64,000 nt of DNA, taken from NCBI RefSeq assembly GCF_949820605.1, contig NZ_CATKVU010000006.1:3080001-3144000 (forward strand). Reading direction: 5' to 3'. Positions within the stretch are counted from its first letter, which is position 1. Every line of letters begins with the position of its first letter. Of the stretch, positions 24,825 to 33,523 are shown in pieces. This DNA comes from Segatella copri. GTDB lineage: Bacteria > Bacteroidota > Bacteroidia > Bacteroidales > Bacteroidaceae. The translations under genes and the position numbers were made by a program. Under the pieces are notes generated by a model that did not search any database, was not told the origin of the DNA, and saw only the letters and a list, made by a program, of their open reading frames with translations.

Positions 24825-24908
24825 TTCCGAATCCTGGTTTCGGAATACGCCAAGTTCTGGACTCGTTATGGCAAGAAGCATCCTATTAAGTTTAAACTGG
24901 AATTATAA
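24825..24908 (+). pseudogene. C-terminal remnant of an LPS-kinase-like gene
   Basis: Reads FRILVSEYA then KFWTRYGKKHPIKFKLEL and stop. This aligns with the end of the kinase-like protein at 34585-35355 (FTRILVSEYALL ... ARFWTKYGKKHEIPFQLEL), with about 20 residues deleted between SEYA and the FWT block. It lies 40 bp after the GT2 remnant on the same strand, opposite to its intact relative. Confidence 0.8.
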
Positions 24909-24915
24909 GGAAAAG

Positions 24916-24983
24916 ACAATAACGGCAAAAGCCTTATTTTCTTCTCTTTCAAGAGATGAAGATAAGGCTTTTGCCGTTATTGT
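24916..24983. terminator. Bidirectional terminator
   Basis: Perfect 22-bp stem, 24916-24937 with 24962-24983 (core GGCAAAAGCC / GGCTTTTGCC), 24-nt loop. It follows the kinase remnant and also the minus-strand gene ending at 25007. Confidence 0.85.
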
Positions 24984-25006
24984 ATATCATGTATAATTGG
25001 ATGACT

Positions 25007-26572
25007 TTATTTGAAATATACAAATTTCAAGTTACCAGGGCCTACGTCCCTTTTGCAACGTCTAAGAAGCATTGTTGGCGATTCCTGCATATTTATGGCA
25101 GACGAGGCAACTATCTTTTCTTTACCATAGTAACGAGCCATTCCCTGGTTAATCCAATATCCTGGATAAATCGTTATGTCGTTAAACGCATCCGAAGGCA
25201 TTTTTACCGTGAGAGGCTTCAATGTCAGGATTGTTTGTGTATTTGTTTTGAGTGCCAGTTCGCGTTTATTCATTTCCTTATCAAATTTCATCGCAGTTCC
25301 TTTTAACATAAGAGAGACAATTCTATTGGTCGTTCTTGGTTTGATACTTACAGATAAGATCAAGATAACTGTAGCACAGTATGGCATATAACGCAAGGAT
25401 TTGGCGTATTTCTTTTGTGATGTCCTTACAACGTTGACAATGGCAGAACTCAAGGGAGCCTTTGCTTCTGTCTTTCTTAGGATAGCTCCAGAAAGGTAGT
25501 AGAGGTTGATGCATATAAGCCATAAGTGAATATATGAATAGATGTTCTGCACTCTTCCAGGTCCTCTTGTCCCCATAGCATAGCAATGGGCAAAGAAGAA
25601 AGAACTATAGAGAGTAACTGTAATTATAATACATAGCCATGGATGCGAGAACTTGAATCGTGAGTTGCTTGCCATCTTTGCAATTGTGGGTGCAAGAAGT
25701 GCTATCATCAAAAACTGAGTAATACTGAGTGTGTCTGATAAGAACTCAAAGCTCTTTCCTATTGCCATGAAAAATGCAGTGATGATATTTGGTTTACTCT
25801 CTATTGTTACTTGTCGGAAAGCGTTGCCTGGTGCCAGTACGCTGAAGAGGAAGGCGATGCCATAGATAGCGAGAATGGTCATATAAAAGTTTGGCCATTT
25901 TTTTTGTTCCAGCTTCATGATGATGATGGCTACAAATAGAATTGCTCCCATACCAAGTCCGGAAACAAAGTTTCCGCCAGCAATGATGATAGACAGAATA
26001 ATGGATGCCCCCCCAATAATTGCTTTCTTGGATTTTGAATCAACCTGCTGATAACAAATGAGTAAGGATGCAAGAGTAAGTGATAAACTATAGAACAAGG
26101 TGTAGTACATTGCTCCATTGTACCAAAAGAATGCATCGTAGTATGACCATGTAAACTGGATTGTCATCAGTACGAAGAGGGTTGAAACGAACAGATACTC
26201 CAATTTGGAAGAATGGAGTAACTTCCTCATCACCATATATAATAATGTATAGGTTGACCCCGCCAAACTGAATAGTAAGATGATTGGACCAAGCCAATAT
26301 TGTCCGAATACACCAGGCTGTAGTGCCATAAGGAAGCAGGCTGAATAGGTGCCTTGCCATGTATGATACATGGTCATAGCTACATTCCAAGCAGCTTGGA
26401 TGCAGGCAGGGAAAGAGTGGGTTTCTTTCCAGATTTTATAGACTTCTGCACCAAATACATAATCATCACCAAAGGGATGTAAGTATTGGCTAATCCATAA
26501 TATGGGAATGATAGATGCGATTAGAACCATAATAGCTATTCCTGTTACAATTTTCAATTGTTTTGTATTCAT
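25007..26572 (-). CDS. Polytopic membrane protein, DUF6056-like (surface glycan modification?)
   Basis: 521 residues with about eleven membrane segments. An N-terminal transmembrane helix is followed by a periplasmic loop with HPFGDDYVFGAEVYKIWKET and YHTWQGTYSACFLMALQP, which resembles the acidic first loop of GT-C fold glycosyltransferases (the DD pair being the candidate catalytic site). The C-terminal ~110 residues are soluble (TLKPLTVKMPSDAFNDITIYPGYWINQGMARYYGKEKI). I place it near DUF6056/GtrII-type proteins by layout only. It lies between glycan gene remnants and a GT4, which supports a role in surface polysaccharide. Confidence 0.65.
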   Translation of the reverse strand: MNTKQLKIVTGIAIMVLIASIIPILWISQYLHPFGDDYVFGAEVYKIWKETHSFPACIQAAWNVAMTMYHTWQGTYSACFLMALQPGVFGQYWLGPIILLFSLAGSTYTLLYMVMRKLLHSSKLEYLFVSTLFVLMTIQFTWSYYDAFFWYNGAMYYTLFYSLSLTLASLLICYQQVDSKSKKAIIGGASIILSIIIAGGNFVSGLGMGAILFVAIIIMKLEQKKWPNFYMTILAIYGIAFLFSVLAPGNAFRQVTIESKPNIITAFFMAIGKSFEFLSDTLSITQFLMIALLAPTIAKMASNSRFKFSHPWLCIIITVTLYSSFFFAHCYAMGTRGPGRVQNIYSYIHLWLICINLYYLSGAILRKTEAKAPLSSAIVNVVRTSQKKYAKSLRYMPYCATVILILSVSIKPRTTNRIVSLMLKGTAMKFDKEMNKRELALKTNTQTILTLKPLTVKMPSDAFNDITIYPGYWINQGMARYYGKEKIVASSAINMQESPTMLLRRCKRDVGPGNLKFVYFK

Positions 26573-26712
26573 AACTGTTTTATCTTGTATAAATGATATT
26601 TATTTTCTTTTTATATGTTATAACATTCTTGTTAATATAATCTTGCATGAAAGATGAATAATAAATGTTAATGTATTATTGTGTATGAGGGATAAAGGTA
26701 CTAAACATAATT

Positions 26713-26750
26713 GGGATCACCTGCATCCACACGCTTTTGCAGGTGACCCC
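26713..26750 (-). terminator. Hairpin directly after the GT4 stop codon
   Basis: GGGATCACCTGCA (26713-26725) / TGCAGGTGACCCC (26738-26750) with one bulged A. The minus-strand side lacks a clean T-run, so termination is likely but not certain. Confidence 0.55.
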
Positions 26751-27944
26751 TTATAACTTTTCGTATGTGTTCATTAAGTCGCAGGCTAGTTTCTCGTCTG
26801 TAAAGTTGAGGGCATAAGTCTTGCCGGCTTTTATCATGTCTTGGCGCAGTTGCTCATCGGTACAAGTGCGCACGATGGCTTCTGCCATACTTTGGGCATC
26901 ATCGGGATTCACATAGATTCCGCCAGGTCCTCCTGCCTCTTCCAGGCAAGACCCTGTGCATCCGATGGTAGGTATGCCACTTGTGATGGCTTCGAGCAAG
27001 GGGATGCCGAAACCTTCGATGCGAGAAGGATAGGTAAAACTGCGTGCCAGCTTATAGAAGGATGGCAGGTCTTCGTAAGGTACCTGATGATGGAAGTGGA
27101 AAAGATGCTCAATGCTTTGCTCCTTGAGGTAGGCTTGTATCTCGTCTACATAAGGGGTTTTTCTGCCTACAGCCACCACATGGATTTTGGCTATATTGCA
27201 CTTTTCCTCATTGGCTTTTGCCATTTGGTTGATTTCTGCCATAGCCTTTGCCACCAGCATCAGGTTCTTGCGCTCCTCGATGCTTCCTACGTAGAGCACA
27301 TATTGGTCGGGCAGTTGGTATTTTTGCTTTACCTCTTCCTGTTTGCTGGACTCAATGTCTTGGGCAAAGACAGGGTCGCAGCCTTGGTACACCACGTCTA
27401 TCTTTTCCTCTGGGGTGTGATAGTAGTGCATGATTTCCTGCTTGGTATATTCGCTTACGGCTATCACGCGGTCGGCGCACTGGCAGGCACGTCGAAACTT
27501 ATAGTTGTATATCTTTCGGTCTATCCAGTGATAATACTGTGGGGTGTGGATAAAGATGAGGTCGTGGATAGTAACTAGGTATTTGCATCTGTCTTCTCCC
27601 AGCTTTGTCTCACGTTGTTGGGGTGTGCCGATGTTGAGCGGCAGTTCGTTGCTGAGGCCATGGAAGATGTTGATGCCATCCTGCTGGATGTCGTGGGTCA
27701 TTCCCCATACACGCCAGATGGACCGCATCTTGCTCCAGATGCCTTTGGGTGGAAAATGCAGGGAGAGCTTCTTCAGCGTGGGTATCTCTCCGAGATAGGG
27801 CATGCGATGAGGCTTAGGGGTATACAGATGGTAAGAATTGCTGGCGAATTGCTCCGACAGTATTCTAATCACGAATCGGCTGTAGTTGCCCAGTCCTGTG
27901 CGGTTTTGCGCCGCTCTCTTTGCATCGAATCCTATGTTCATCAT
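26751..27944 (-). CDS. Glycosyltransferase family 4
   Basis: 397 residues, GT-B fold. N-terminus NIGFDAKRAAQNRTGLGNYSR (acceptor site loop); middle VTIHDLIFIHTP, ADRVIAVSEYTKQEI; C-terminal donor site YVLYVGSIEERKNL, then EGFGIPLLEAITSGIPTIGCTGSCLEEAGGPGGIYVNPDD (EX7E motif). It adds a sugar from a nucleotide sugar at the cytoplasmic face, in surface glycan assembly. The start may be either of two adjacent ATGs (27944 or 27941). It has a full-consensus promoter shared divergently with the GT87 gene. Confidence 0.92.
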   Translation of the reverse strand: MMNIGFDAKRAAQNRTGLGNYSRFVIRILSEQFASNSYHLYTPKPHRMPYLGEIPTLKKLSLHFPPKGIWSKMRSIWRVWGMTHDIQQDGINIFHGLSNELPLNIGTPQQRETKLGEDRCKYLVTIHDLIFIHTPQYYHWIDRKIYNYKFRRACQCADRVIAVSEYTKQEIMHYYHTPEEKIDVVYQGCDPVFAQDIESSKQEEVKQKYQLPDQYVLYVGSIEERKNLMLVAKAMAEINQMAKANEEKCNIAKIHVVAVGRKTPYVDEIQAYLKEQSIEHLFHFHHQVPYEDLPSFYKLARSFTYPSRIEGFGIPLLEAITSGIPTIGCTGSCLEEAGGPGGIYVNPDDAQSMAEAIVRTCTDEQLRQDMIKAGKTYALNFTDEKLACDLMNTYEKL

Positions 27945-27969
27945 TTTGTTTTTTCTTTAATTATTGGGA

Positions 27970-28000
27970 CAAAGGTATATTAAAAAACTGATTTCTCAAA
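27970..28000 (-). promoter_or_regulatory. Promoter of the GT4 gene
   Basis: Minus strand: TTTG (28000-27997), 19-bp spacer, TACCTTTG (27977-27970); 26 bp before the ATG. Confidence 0.75.
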
Positions 28001-28015
28001 ATAAATATGGATTTA

Positions 28016-28047
28016 TTTGCTAATTACGTGGAATTTGCGTAATTTTG
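28016..28047 (+). promoter_or_regulatory. Promoter of the GT87-like gene
   Basis: TTTG (28016-28019), 20-bp spacer, TAATTTTG (28040-28047); 38 bp before the ATG. It is back-to-back with the GT4 promoter, the two -33 boxes being only 16 bp apart. Confidence 0.75.
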
Positions 28048-28084
28048 CCCCCTAAATAAAGTAATTCATAACAAGACAGATAGA

Positions 28085-29296
28085 ATGGATAGTACAAAAA
28101 TGGAGAATAGCCAGTGGCTAGCAGGTATCAGGCACTTTTTCGGTCGCCCTTTCTTCAGCGACCCTCGCACCTTGCTGGGGCTCTGGTTGATTCTAGGTGT
28201 GGTGTCTGCATTGATCAAGATTCACAAGTGCAATAACTTCTTGATATTCAAGTATGTTTTCTGGCATGCTTGGAATCAGACTTCATTGTATGCCCAGTAT
28301 CCTTCGGAGTTTTTCGATTCGAACCACTATGGTCCGTTCTTCAGCATCATCATCGCACCTTTTGCCGTGTTGCCCCATCCGCTGGGATTATTTTTCTGGC
28401 AAGTGTTGATGGTGCTGGCTCTGTTTGTTGCCATACGCAAGCTGCCGTTGCGTCAGGGCAAGCAGATATTCTGCTATTGGTTCTGTGCCCATGAGCTGCT
28501 CACGGCATTGTTTATGAGTCAGTTTAACATCATCATTGCCGCCATCATCATCGCATCGTTCTATTGCATAGAGAAAGAGAAAGATATTACGGCAGCCTGC
28601 TTTATCATGATAGGAACCTTTGTGAAGCTTTATGGTATCGTGGGTTTGGCGTTCTTCTTCTTCTCCAAGCACAAGGTTAAGTTTGTGGCAGCATTGATAG
28701 GATGGGCTGTCCTGTTCTTTGTCTTGCCTATGGCGATAACCAGTCCTGAGTATATCATCGACCAGTATAAGGAGTGGCACGTCAGCCTTGCGGGCAAGAA
28801 CATGGAGAATATGTTTTCCAATATGCAGAATCAATCGCTGCTGGGTTTAGTACGTAAGATATCTCATGTATCTACCTATTCTGATCTTTGGTTGATAGTG
28901 CCAGGTGTATTGCTGTTCTGTTATCCGTATCTTCGCATCAGGCAGTATGGCAATCTCGCTTTCCGCTATGCCTTCCTGGCATCGGTATTGATGTTTGTGG
29001 TTCTGTTCAGCACGGGCAGCGAGTCGAGTACCTACATTATCGCCCTCTTGGGCGTGGCACTTTGGTATGTCACGGCTCCTTGGAAGCGCAGCCGCTGGGA
29101 CGTTGCGCTGATGGTGTTTGCCTTCATCCTGACGAGCATGTCGCCATCCGATCTTTTCCCTGCTTTCATTCGCAAGAACTACGTGCAGCCTTACGCCTTG
29201 AAGGCATTGCCTTGCGTGCTGATATGGTTTAAGCTCGTTTACGAGATGATGACAAAGGATTATTCAACTCCTCAAAATGTATCAGAAGAAAAATAA
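28085..29296 (+). CDS. GT87-like (DUF2029) membrane mannosyltransferase
   Basis: 403 residues, about nine membrane segments. The first periplasmic loop contains YVFWHAWNQTSLYAQYPSEFFDSNHYGPFFSIIIAPF, the typical GT87/DUF2029 region; later LMSQFNIIIAAIIIASF, GTFVKLYGIVGLAFF and YIIDQYKEWHVSLAGKNMENMFSNMQNQSLLG are also family-like. Known members (for example PimE) use polyprenyl-phosphate sugars on the outer face of the membrane. Here it is the only plus-strand gene within the glycan block. The sugar is not deducible. Confidence 0.85.
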   Translation: MDSTKMENSQWLAGIRHFFGRPFFSDPRTLLGLWLILGVVSALIKIHKCNNFLIFKYVFWHAWNQTSLYAQYPSEFFDSNHYGPFFSIIIAPFAVLPHPLGLFFWQVLMVLALFVAIRKLPLRQGKQIFCYWFCAHELLTALFMSQFNIIIAAIIIASFYCIEKEKDITAACFIMIGTFVKLYGIVGLAFFFFSKHKVKFVAALIGWAVLFFVLPMAITSPEYIIDQYKEWHVSLAGKNMENMFSNMQNQSLLGLVRKISHVSTYSDLWLIVPGVLLFCYPYLRIRQYGNLAFRYAFLASVLMFVVLFSTGSESSTYIIALLGVALWYVTAPWKRSRWDVALMVFAFILTSMSPSDLFPAFIRKNYVQPYALKALPCVLIWFKLVYEMMTKDYSTPQNVSEEK

Positions 29297-29362
29297 GAGA
29301 AAAATCTTTTCGTTTCTTTGGGCGTTGTAGTCAATATGGTTTTCTCTATAATACTAAAGTAG

Positions 29363-29402
29363 CTCTGGAGAGGTTATCCATCTACGGGCAACCTCTCCTG
29401 AG
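29363..29402. repeat. Inverted repeat between GT87 and glf
   Basis: CTCTGGAGAGGTT (29363-29375) / AACCTCTCCTGAG (29390-29402), one mismatch, between two convergent genes. No T-run follows closely, so it is at best a weak terminator. Confidence 0.55.
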
Positions 29403-29443
29403 CCAATATATTCCGAATGTAGAAGGGGCTTTACAGAATAGCT

Positions 29444-30607
29444 TTATTTGAACATAGCCAATGCTTTCTCTATGATTGGTGCCATGTCATAATACTTGTA
29501 TTCGGCAAGGCGGCCGCCAAAGATAACATCTTCTTCCTGGTCTGCCAGGTTCTTATATTGGGTATACAGTTCAGAATTCTCCTTGTCGTTTACCGGATAG
29601 TATGGCTCCATGCCATCTTTCCATTCGGTGGAATATTCCTTGGAGATAACCGTCTTCGGGGTCTCATAGACTTCTGCTCCGAACATTTCGAAATGCTTGT
29701 GCTCAATCACTCGGGTATATGGTACTTCGCGCTCAGTATAGTTTACCACGGCATTACCTTGATAGTTAGGGCAGTCGATGGTTTCCAGCTCAAAACGGAC
29801 GGTGCGATAGTTGAGCTTACCAAACTGATAGTTGTAGAACTCGTCTATCTTGCCAGTGAAAACCAGCTTAGAGGCAAGTTCTTTCCAATGATCTTTCAGC
29901 AATTCCTTGTTGCCGTTTGGGAGTTCTATCTCGTCTTTAAAGAAGTCAACTGATACCTTTGTATCTGCCCCCTCAAGTAAACCATCGATGAGTTTGTTAT
30001 ATCCACCGATAGGGATTCCCTGATACTTGTCGTTGAAGTAATTATTGTCGAAGATGAGGCGTACCGGCAGTCGCTTGATGATGAAGGCTGGCAGGTCTGT
30101 ACACTTTCGTCCCCATTGCTTCTCGGTATATCCCTTGATGAGACGCTCATAGATATCTTTACCGATGAGCACCTGAGCCTGTTCCTCCAGATTGCGAGGC
30201 TCGCTTACGCCATCTGCCTTCATCTTAGCCACGGCTTCTGCCTTCTGCTCATCAATTTTAGCCTGTGCTTCTGCTGGTGTGGTTACGTCCCACATCTGAT
30301 AGAAGGTATTCATATTGAAAGGCAGATTATAGAGTTTGCCTTTGTAGTTTGCCACAGGCGAGTTGGTGTAGCGGTTGAACTCAACGATAGAGTTAACGAA
30401 GTTCCACACCTCTTTGTTGGATGTATGGAAGATGTGGGCACCATACTTATGTATGTTGATGCCCTCTATGTTTTCGCAATAGATATTGCCACCGAGATGT
30501 GGTCGCTTATCTATCACCAGACAAGTTTTTCCCTGTTTATGAGCCAGGTGGGCGAATGTGGCTCCGAAGAGACCGGAGCCAACTATAAGATAATCATATT
30601 TCTTCAT
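29444..30607 (-). CDS. glf: UDP-galactopyranose mutase
   Basis: 387 residues from the ATG at 30607; an upstream in-frame start at 30655 would run into the preceding gene (stop at 30624), so I reject it. The N-terminal FAD site is DYLIVGSGLFGATFAH with VIDKRPHLGGNIY; also GAHIFHTSNKEVWNF, LYNLPFNMNTF, GYTEKQWG, and the C-terminal FGGRLAEYKYYDMAPII. It converts UDP-Galp to UDP-Galf in the cytoplasm with reduced FAD, supplying galactofuranose for surface glycans. It is last in a six-gene minus-strand operon containing a galactofuranosyltransferase-like gene, a direct functional match. Confidence 0.95.
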   Translation of the reverse strand: MKKYDYLIVGSGLFGATFAHLAHKQGKTCLVIDKRPHLGGNIYCENIEGINIHKYGAHIFHTSNKEVWNFVNSIVEFNRYTNSPVANYKGKLYNLPFNMNTFYQMWDVTTPAEAQAKIDEQKAEAVAKMKADGVSEPRNLEEQAQVLIGKDIYERLIKGYTEKQWGRKCTDLPAFIIKRLPVRLIFDNNYFNDKYQGIPIGGYNKLIDGLLEGADTKVSVDFFKDEIELPNGNKELLKDHWKELASKLVFTGKIDEFYNYQFGKLNYRTVRFELETIDCPNYQGNAVVNYTEREVPYTRVIEHKHFEMFGAEVYETPKTVISKEYSTEWKDGMEPYYPVNDKENSELYTQYKNLADQEEDVIFGGRLAEYKYYDMAPIIEKALAMFK

Positions 30608-30623
30608 ACTAGTGCAGACTAAG

Positions 30624-31664
30624 TTATATTTTTCTAAATGGGTGCGTAAAGGCATACCAGCCTAACATGCAATTTAACGAGAATCGTGTATTAAATAATT
30701 GCCATATACGGAAATAATATTTCTTCATATACTTATTTATTATTTCATATTTTCTGCAATAATTCATTACTACGGTGATGTTAGAATAATCTTCCTTTTT
30801 GATATGCTTATTGAATCTTAAGCTTTGCATAAAAAGAATTGCGGCTTCGTCAATATATCTAAGTTGATTGAGTCTGATAGCTGGAGTCAGACATTCTTGT
30901 TTTTGCGCATCGAGATATTCAAACATCAATGTAAGTACCTTTGTAATATGAGAAAAGTTCTTCTTTAAGGCTATAGCGTTAGTACTATTTCCTTCTCTTC
31001 CTACAAGATAGTTATATAGATATATATCATATACAATAAGGTCTTTGATCGAACTTAAAGGTATAAGGCAATATAGCAGGTCCGTATAGCAGATTCCTGT
31101 AGGAAGTACTAAACCTACTTTATGCAAAATACTACTCTTGTAAGTCATGCTATGCATGTTGAATTCTACTTTTTTAGAATAATCTGTGATTACAAAACTT
31201 GAGGCCTCATAAACCTTTCCGTATTCAATATTGGCAATAGGGAACTTTTTAATTTTTTCCTTTCCGTTTTTGTCTATTGTTATTTCTGTTCTGAGTGTAA
31301 CAACAAGATCAGCATCACAAGTTTCCAGTTTTTCAACAAATGCGTCTAATGCATCAGGTTCAAAAAAATCATCAGCATCGAGAATCCGGAAATATTTTCC
31401 GCGAGCAAGTGCTAATCCCTTGTTTATGCATGAACCATAATGTGCATTCTCTTTATCAACAACAATAATGTTCTGTGGAAATTGCTGTTGGTATTCGTGT
31501 GCAATAGCAGATGTGTTGTCTTTGCTGCCGTCATTGACAACAATAATTTCTATTTTATCTAAGTGCTGTGTGGCAACAAGTCTTTTTAAATTGTTTCCAA
31601 TATATTCCTCCATGTTATAGGATGGAATTATAATTGATAACAAAAATGAAGGCGTATTAATCAT
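30624..31664 (-). CDS. GT2 glycosyltransferase (glycan operon, copy 3)
   Basis: 346 residues. GT-A motifs: LSIIIPSYNMEEYIGNNL, IIVVNDGSKDNTS, YGSCINKGLALARGKYFRILDADDFFEPDAL (DAD metal site). The C-terminal half (about 130-346) is helical with no clear membrane segment except a weak terminal one (CMLGWYAFTHPF). It is paralogous to the protein of 32468-33484 (shared YGSCIN-G-A-GKY-LDADD layout). It lies 16 bp upstream of glf and 19 bp from the previous gene, in low-GC sequence usual for surface-glycan clusters. Donor and acceptor are unknown. Confidence 0.88.
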   Translation of the reverse strand: MINTPSFLLSIIIPSYNMEEYIGNNLKRLVATQHLDKIEIIVVNDGSKDNTSAIAHEYQQQFPQNIIVVDKENAHYGSCINKGLALARGKYFRILDADDFFEPDALDAFVEKLETCDADLVVTLRTEITIDKNGKEKIKKFPIANIEYGKVYEASSFVITDYSKKVEFNMHSMTYKSSILHKVGLVLPTGICYTDLLYCLIPLSSIKDLIVYDIYLYNYLVGREGNSTNAIALKKNFSHITKVLTLMFEYLDAQKQECLTPAIRLNQLRYIDEAAILFMQSLRFNKHIKKEDYSNITVVMNYCRKYEIINKYMKKYYFRIWQLFNTRFSLNCMLGWYAFTHPFRKI

Positions 31665-31683
31665 TTCTTTCTATTTTAAATCG

Positions 31684-32460
31684 TTATTCTATTTCTTTTA
31701 ATCCTTTCTTGCATCTTGTTCTTTTCATATCCTTAAGAAAGTAGCGTTCATTTTCGCTGCAAATGCTATCTCTTTCATGGAAGAGATGATACTCTATAGC
31801 TTGGAACTTTGCATACTTTCGCTTTAGACCAATATTGAAAAGACGGTTGAAAAGATCGAAATCTTCATACCCATAGCCTATTAACTCCTGGTCGAAGCCA
31901 TTTACTTTACGCAAATCTTCAAACCACATAGCCATATTAGCTCCTCTGCCATAGAAGCGACGCTTGTGGTAAAGGTTTTTTGTCCAAAATGTGAGAAAAG
32001 GTAGCCATAGGGCATTTTCTTTCCGTCTTACGCCTTTAGTATAAAACGAGATATTTATCTTCTTTTCTTTGATAAGCTTAAGGGTGAGCTTATTTTTTAA
32101 AGAAGCTCTACTTCCTATAACAAAATATCCTTTTTCAGCTAAGCGCTCATGATCTGCGATAAAATGGCGCTCCATAATGATATCTCCGTCAATAAACACA
32201 ATATAGTCTCCATGGGCCATGCGAAGAGCATTGTTTCTAGACTCTGCCAGGCGAAAGCCTTTATCTTCTTGCCATGCATGGAGAATTGGACATGGGAAAT
32301 CTTTGGCGAAGTTTTTTATAAGTTCTCTTGTATTTTCTTTAGAACCATCGTCTGCGATTATTACTTCGTCAGGTATACGTGTCTGAACTTTTGCGCTCAT
32401 AAGGCTCAAACGTAAAGCCTCGGGGCGATTATACGTGGATATGATTAGTGAAATCTTCAT
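31684..32460 (-). CDS. GT2 glycosyltransferase with galactosyltransferase-like C-terminus
   Basis: 258 residues. MKISLIISTYNRPEALRLSL, VIIADDGSKENTREL, and the DxD-type metal site in DYIVFIDGDIIME; the C-terminal GYGYEDFDLFNRLFNIGLK is the GT7-C/chondroitin-synthase-type motif with the general base pair ED. It likely adds one sugar at the cytoplasmic face during glycan assembly. Only 7 bp separate it from the upstream gene, so translation is probably coupled. Confidence 0.9.
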   Translation of the reverse strand: MKISLIISTYNRPEALRLSLMSAKVQTRIPDEVIIADDGSKENTRELIKNFAKDFPCPILHAWQEDKGFRLAESRNNALRMAHGDYIVFIDGDIIMERHFIADHERLAEKGYFVIGSRASLKNKLTLKLIKEKKINISFYTKGVRRKENALWLPFLTFWTKNLYHKRRFYGRGANMAMWFEDLRKVNGFDQELIGYGYEDFDLFNRLFNIGLKRKYAKFQAIEYHLFHERDSICSENERYFLKDMKRTRCKKGLKEIE

Positions 32461-32467
32461 TGTTTTA

Positions 32468-33484
32468 TTATTTGAGAGATTTTTTGCCTTTGTATATTTT
32501 TATCATAAACTGTAATAACTTACTGTTTGGATTGGAGCGCCAATGCTTGATATATTTGTATAACAAGAGTGGGCTACTCATGATAATATGATTAGAACGT
32601 TCATATACTTCTGGACATGTAATCTCTAGTTTTTTATCTAATTCTGTTAGTATCGTGTAATCTGGCTGTTGACACTTCAATAAATAGAATTTATATATGT
32701 ATCTTATTCTTTTAAACAATTTCTCGACCAGCATATCTTTTATTGCAGAGTTCACATTGGTGAGTGTTGCATAACTGTCTAAGATGTGGCTCGTACATAT
32801 GATATTATCCTTGAAATGCTTTGCCGAGAATGTGTTAGACATGGTCTGCCCTTCACGACCTAATGTGTATATGTAGAGAACTCCCGGTACATACTTAAAC
32901 GTTCTGATTGTAGTTAATGGCATAAAAATCCATTCTTGGTCAGTATACGAAATACCTTCAGTTTGCTTATAATTGATAGCTAACAGATTCTCGCGTTTGT
33001 ATGTAATGGCGTGCATCCAAAGATTGATGATGTCTTTATGACAGCAATAGTCTGTAAATTGCAATGTTTGGTTGCCTGGCAAGTTAAAAGTCACATAATC
33101 TTCTTTGCCATTTACATGAGACTTGGAAAAGTCTGTTATAAATGCATCAACATCTGTCTTTGAGGCAATATCTACCAAGTTCATTAAAGACTCAGTATTG
33201 AATTTGTCGTCAGCATCTAGCACTTTAACATATTTTCCTGTCGCTTCTTTTAGTCCACGATTGATGCAAGAACCATAATTGCCATTTGGCTTATCTATAG
33301 TTCTAAATATATGTGGATATTTTTTCTCATACTTTTTAGCTATATCCAAAGAATTGTCCTTGCTTCCATCATTGATAATAAGAACCTCTAATAGATTGCT
33401 TTCGATAATCAATGATTTTAGACAAGTATCAAGATACTCACTCATGTTATAAGTAGGTATGATTATCGTAAAAATCTTATCCAT
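32468..33484 (-). CDS. GT2 glycosyltransferase (glycan operon, copy 1)
   Basis: 338 residues. FTIIIPTYNMSEYLDTCL, VLIINDGSKDNSLDIA, NYGSCINRGLKEATGKYVKVLDADDKFNTESL (DAD metal site), then an all-helical C-terminal region with YTDQEWIFMPLTTIRTF. No membrane segments. It is a diverged paralogue of 30624-31664 within the same operon, suggesting duplication followed by change of specificity. 39 bp follow the galactofuranosyltransferase-like gene. Confidence 0.88.
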   Translation of the reverse strand: MDKIFTIIIPTYNMSEYLDTCLKSLIIESNLLEVLIINDGSKDNSLDIAKKYEKKYPHIFRTIDKPNGNYGSCINRGLKEATGKYVKVLDADDKFNTESLMNLVDIASKTDVDAFITDFSKSHVNGKEDYVTFNLPGNQTLQFTDYCCHKDIINLWMHAITYKRENLLAINYKQTEGISYTDQEWIFMPLTTIRTFKYVPGVLYIYTLGREGQTMSNTFSAKHFKDNIICTSHILDSYATLTNVNSAIKDMLVEKLFKRIRYIYKFYLLKCQQPDYTILTELDKKLEITCPEVYERSNHIIMSSPLLLYKYIKHWRSNPNSKLLQFMIKIYKGKKSLK

Positions 33485-33523
33485 ACACTTTTATTATTAC
33501 TTCCTTCTTTAGCTTTATTCTTA

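Noticed and set aside
30608..30655. Extended N-terminus of UDP-galactopyranose mutase
   Set aside because: It would overlap the upstream GT2 gene, and the FAD motif begins properly from ATG 30607.
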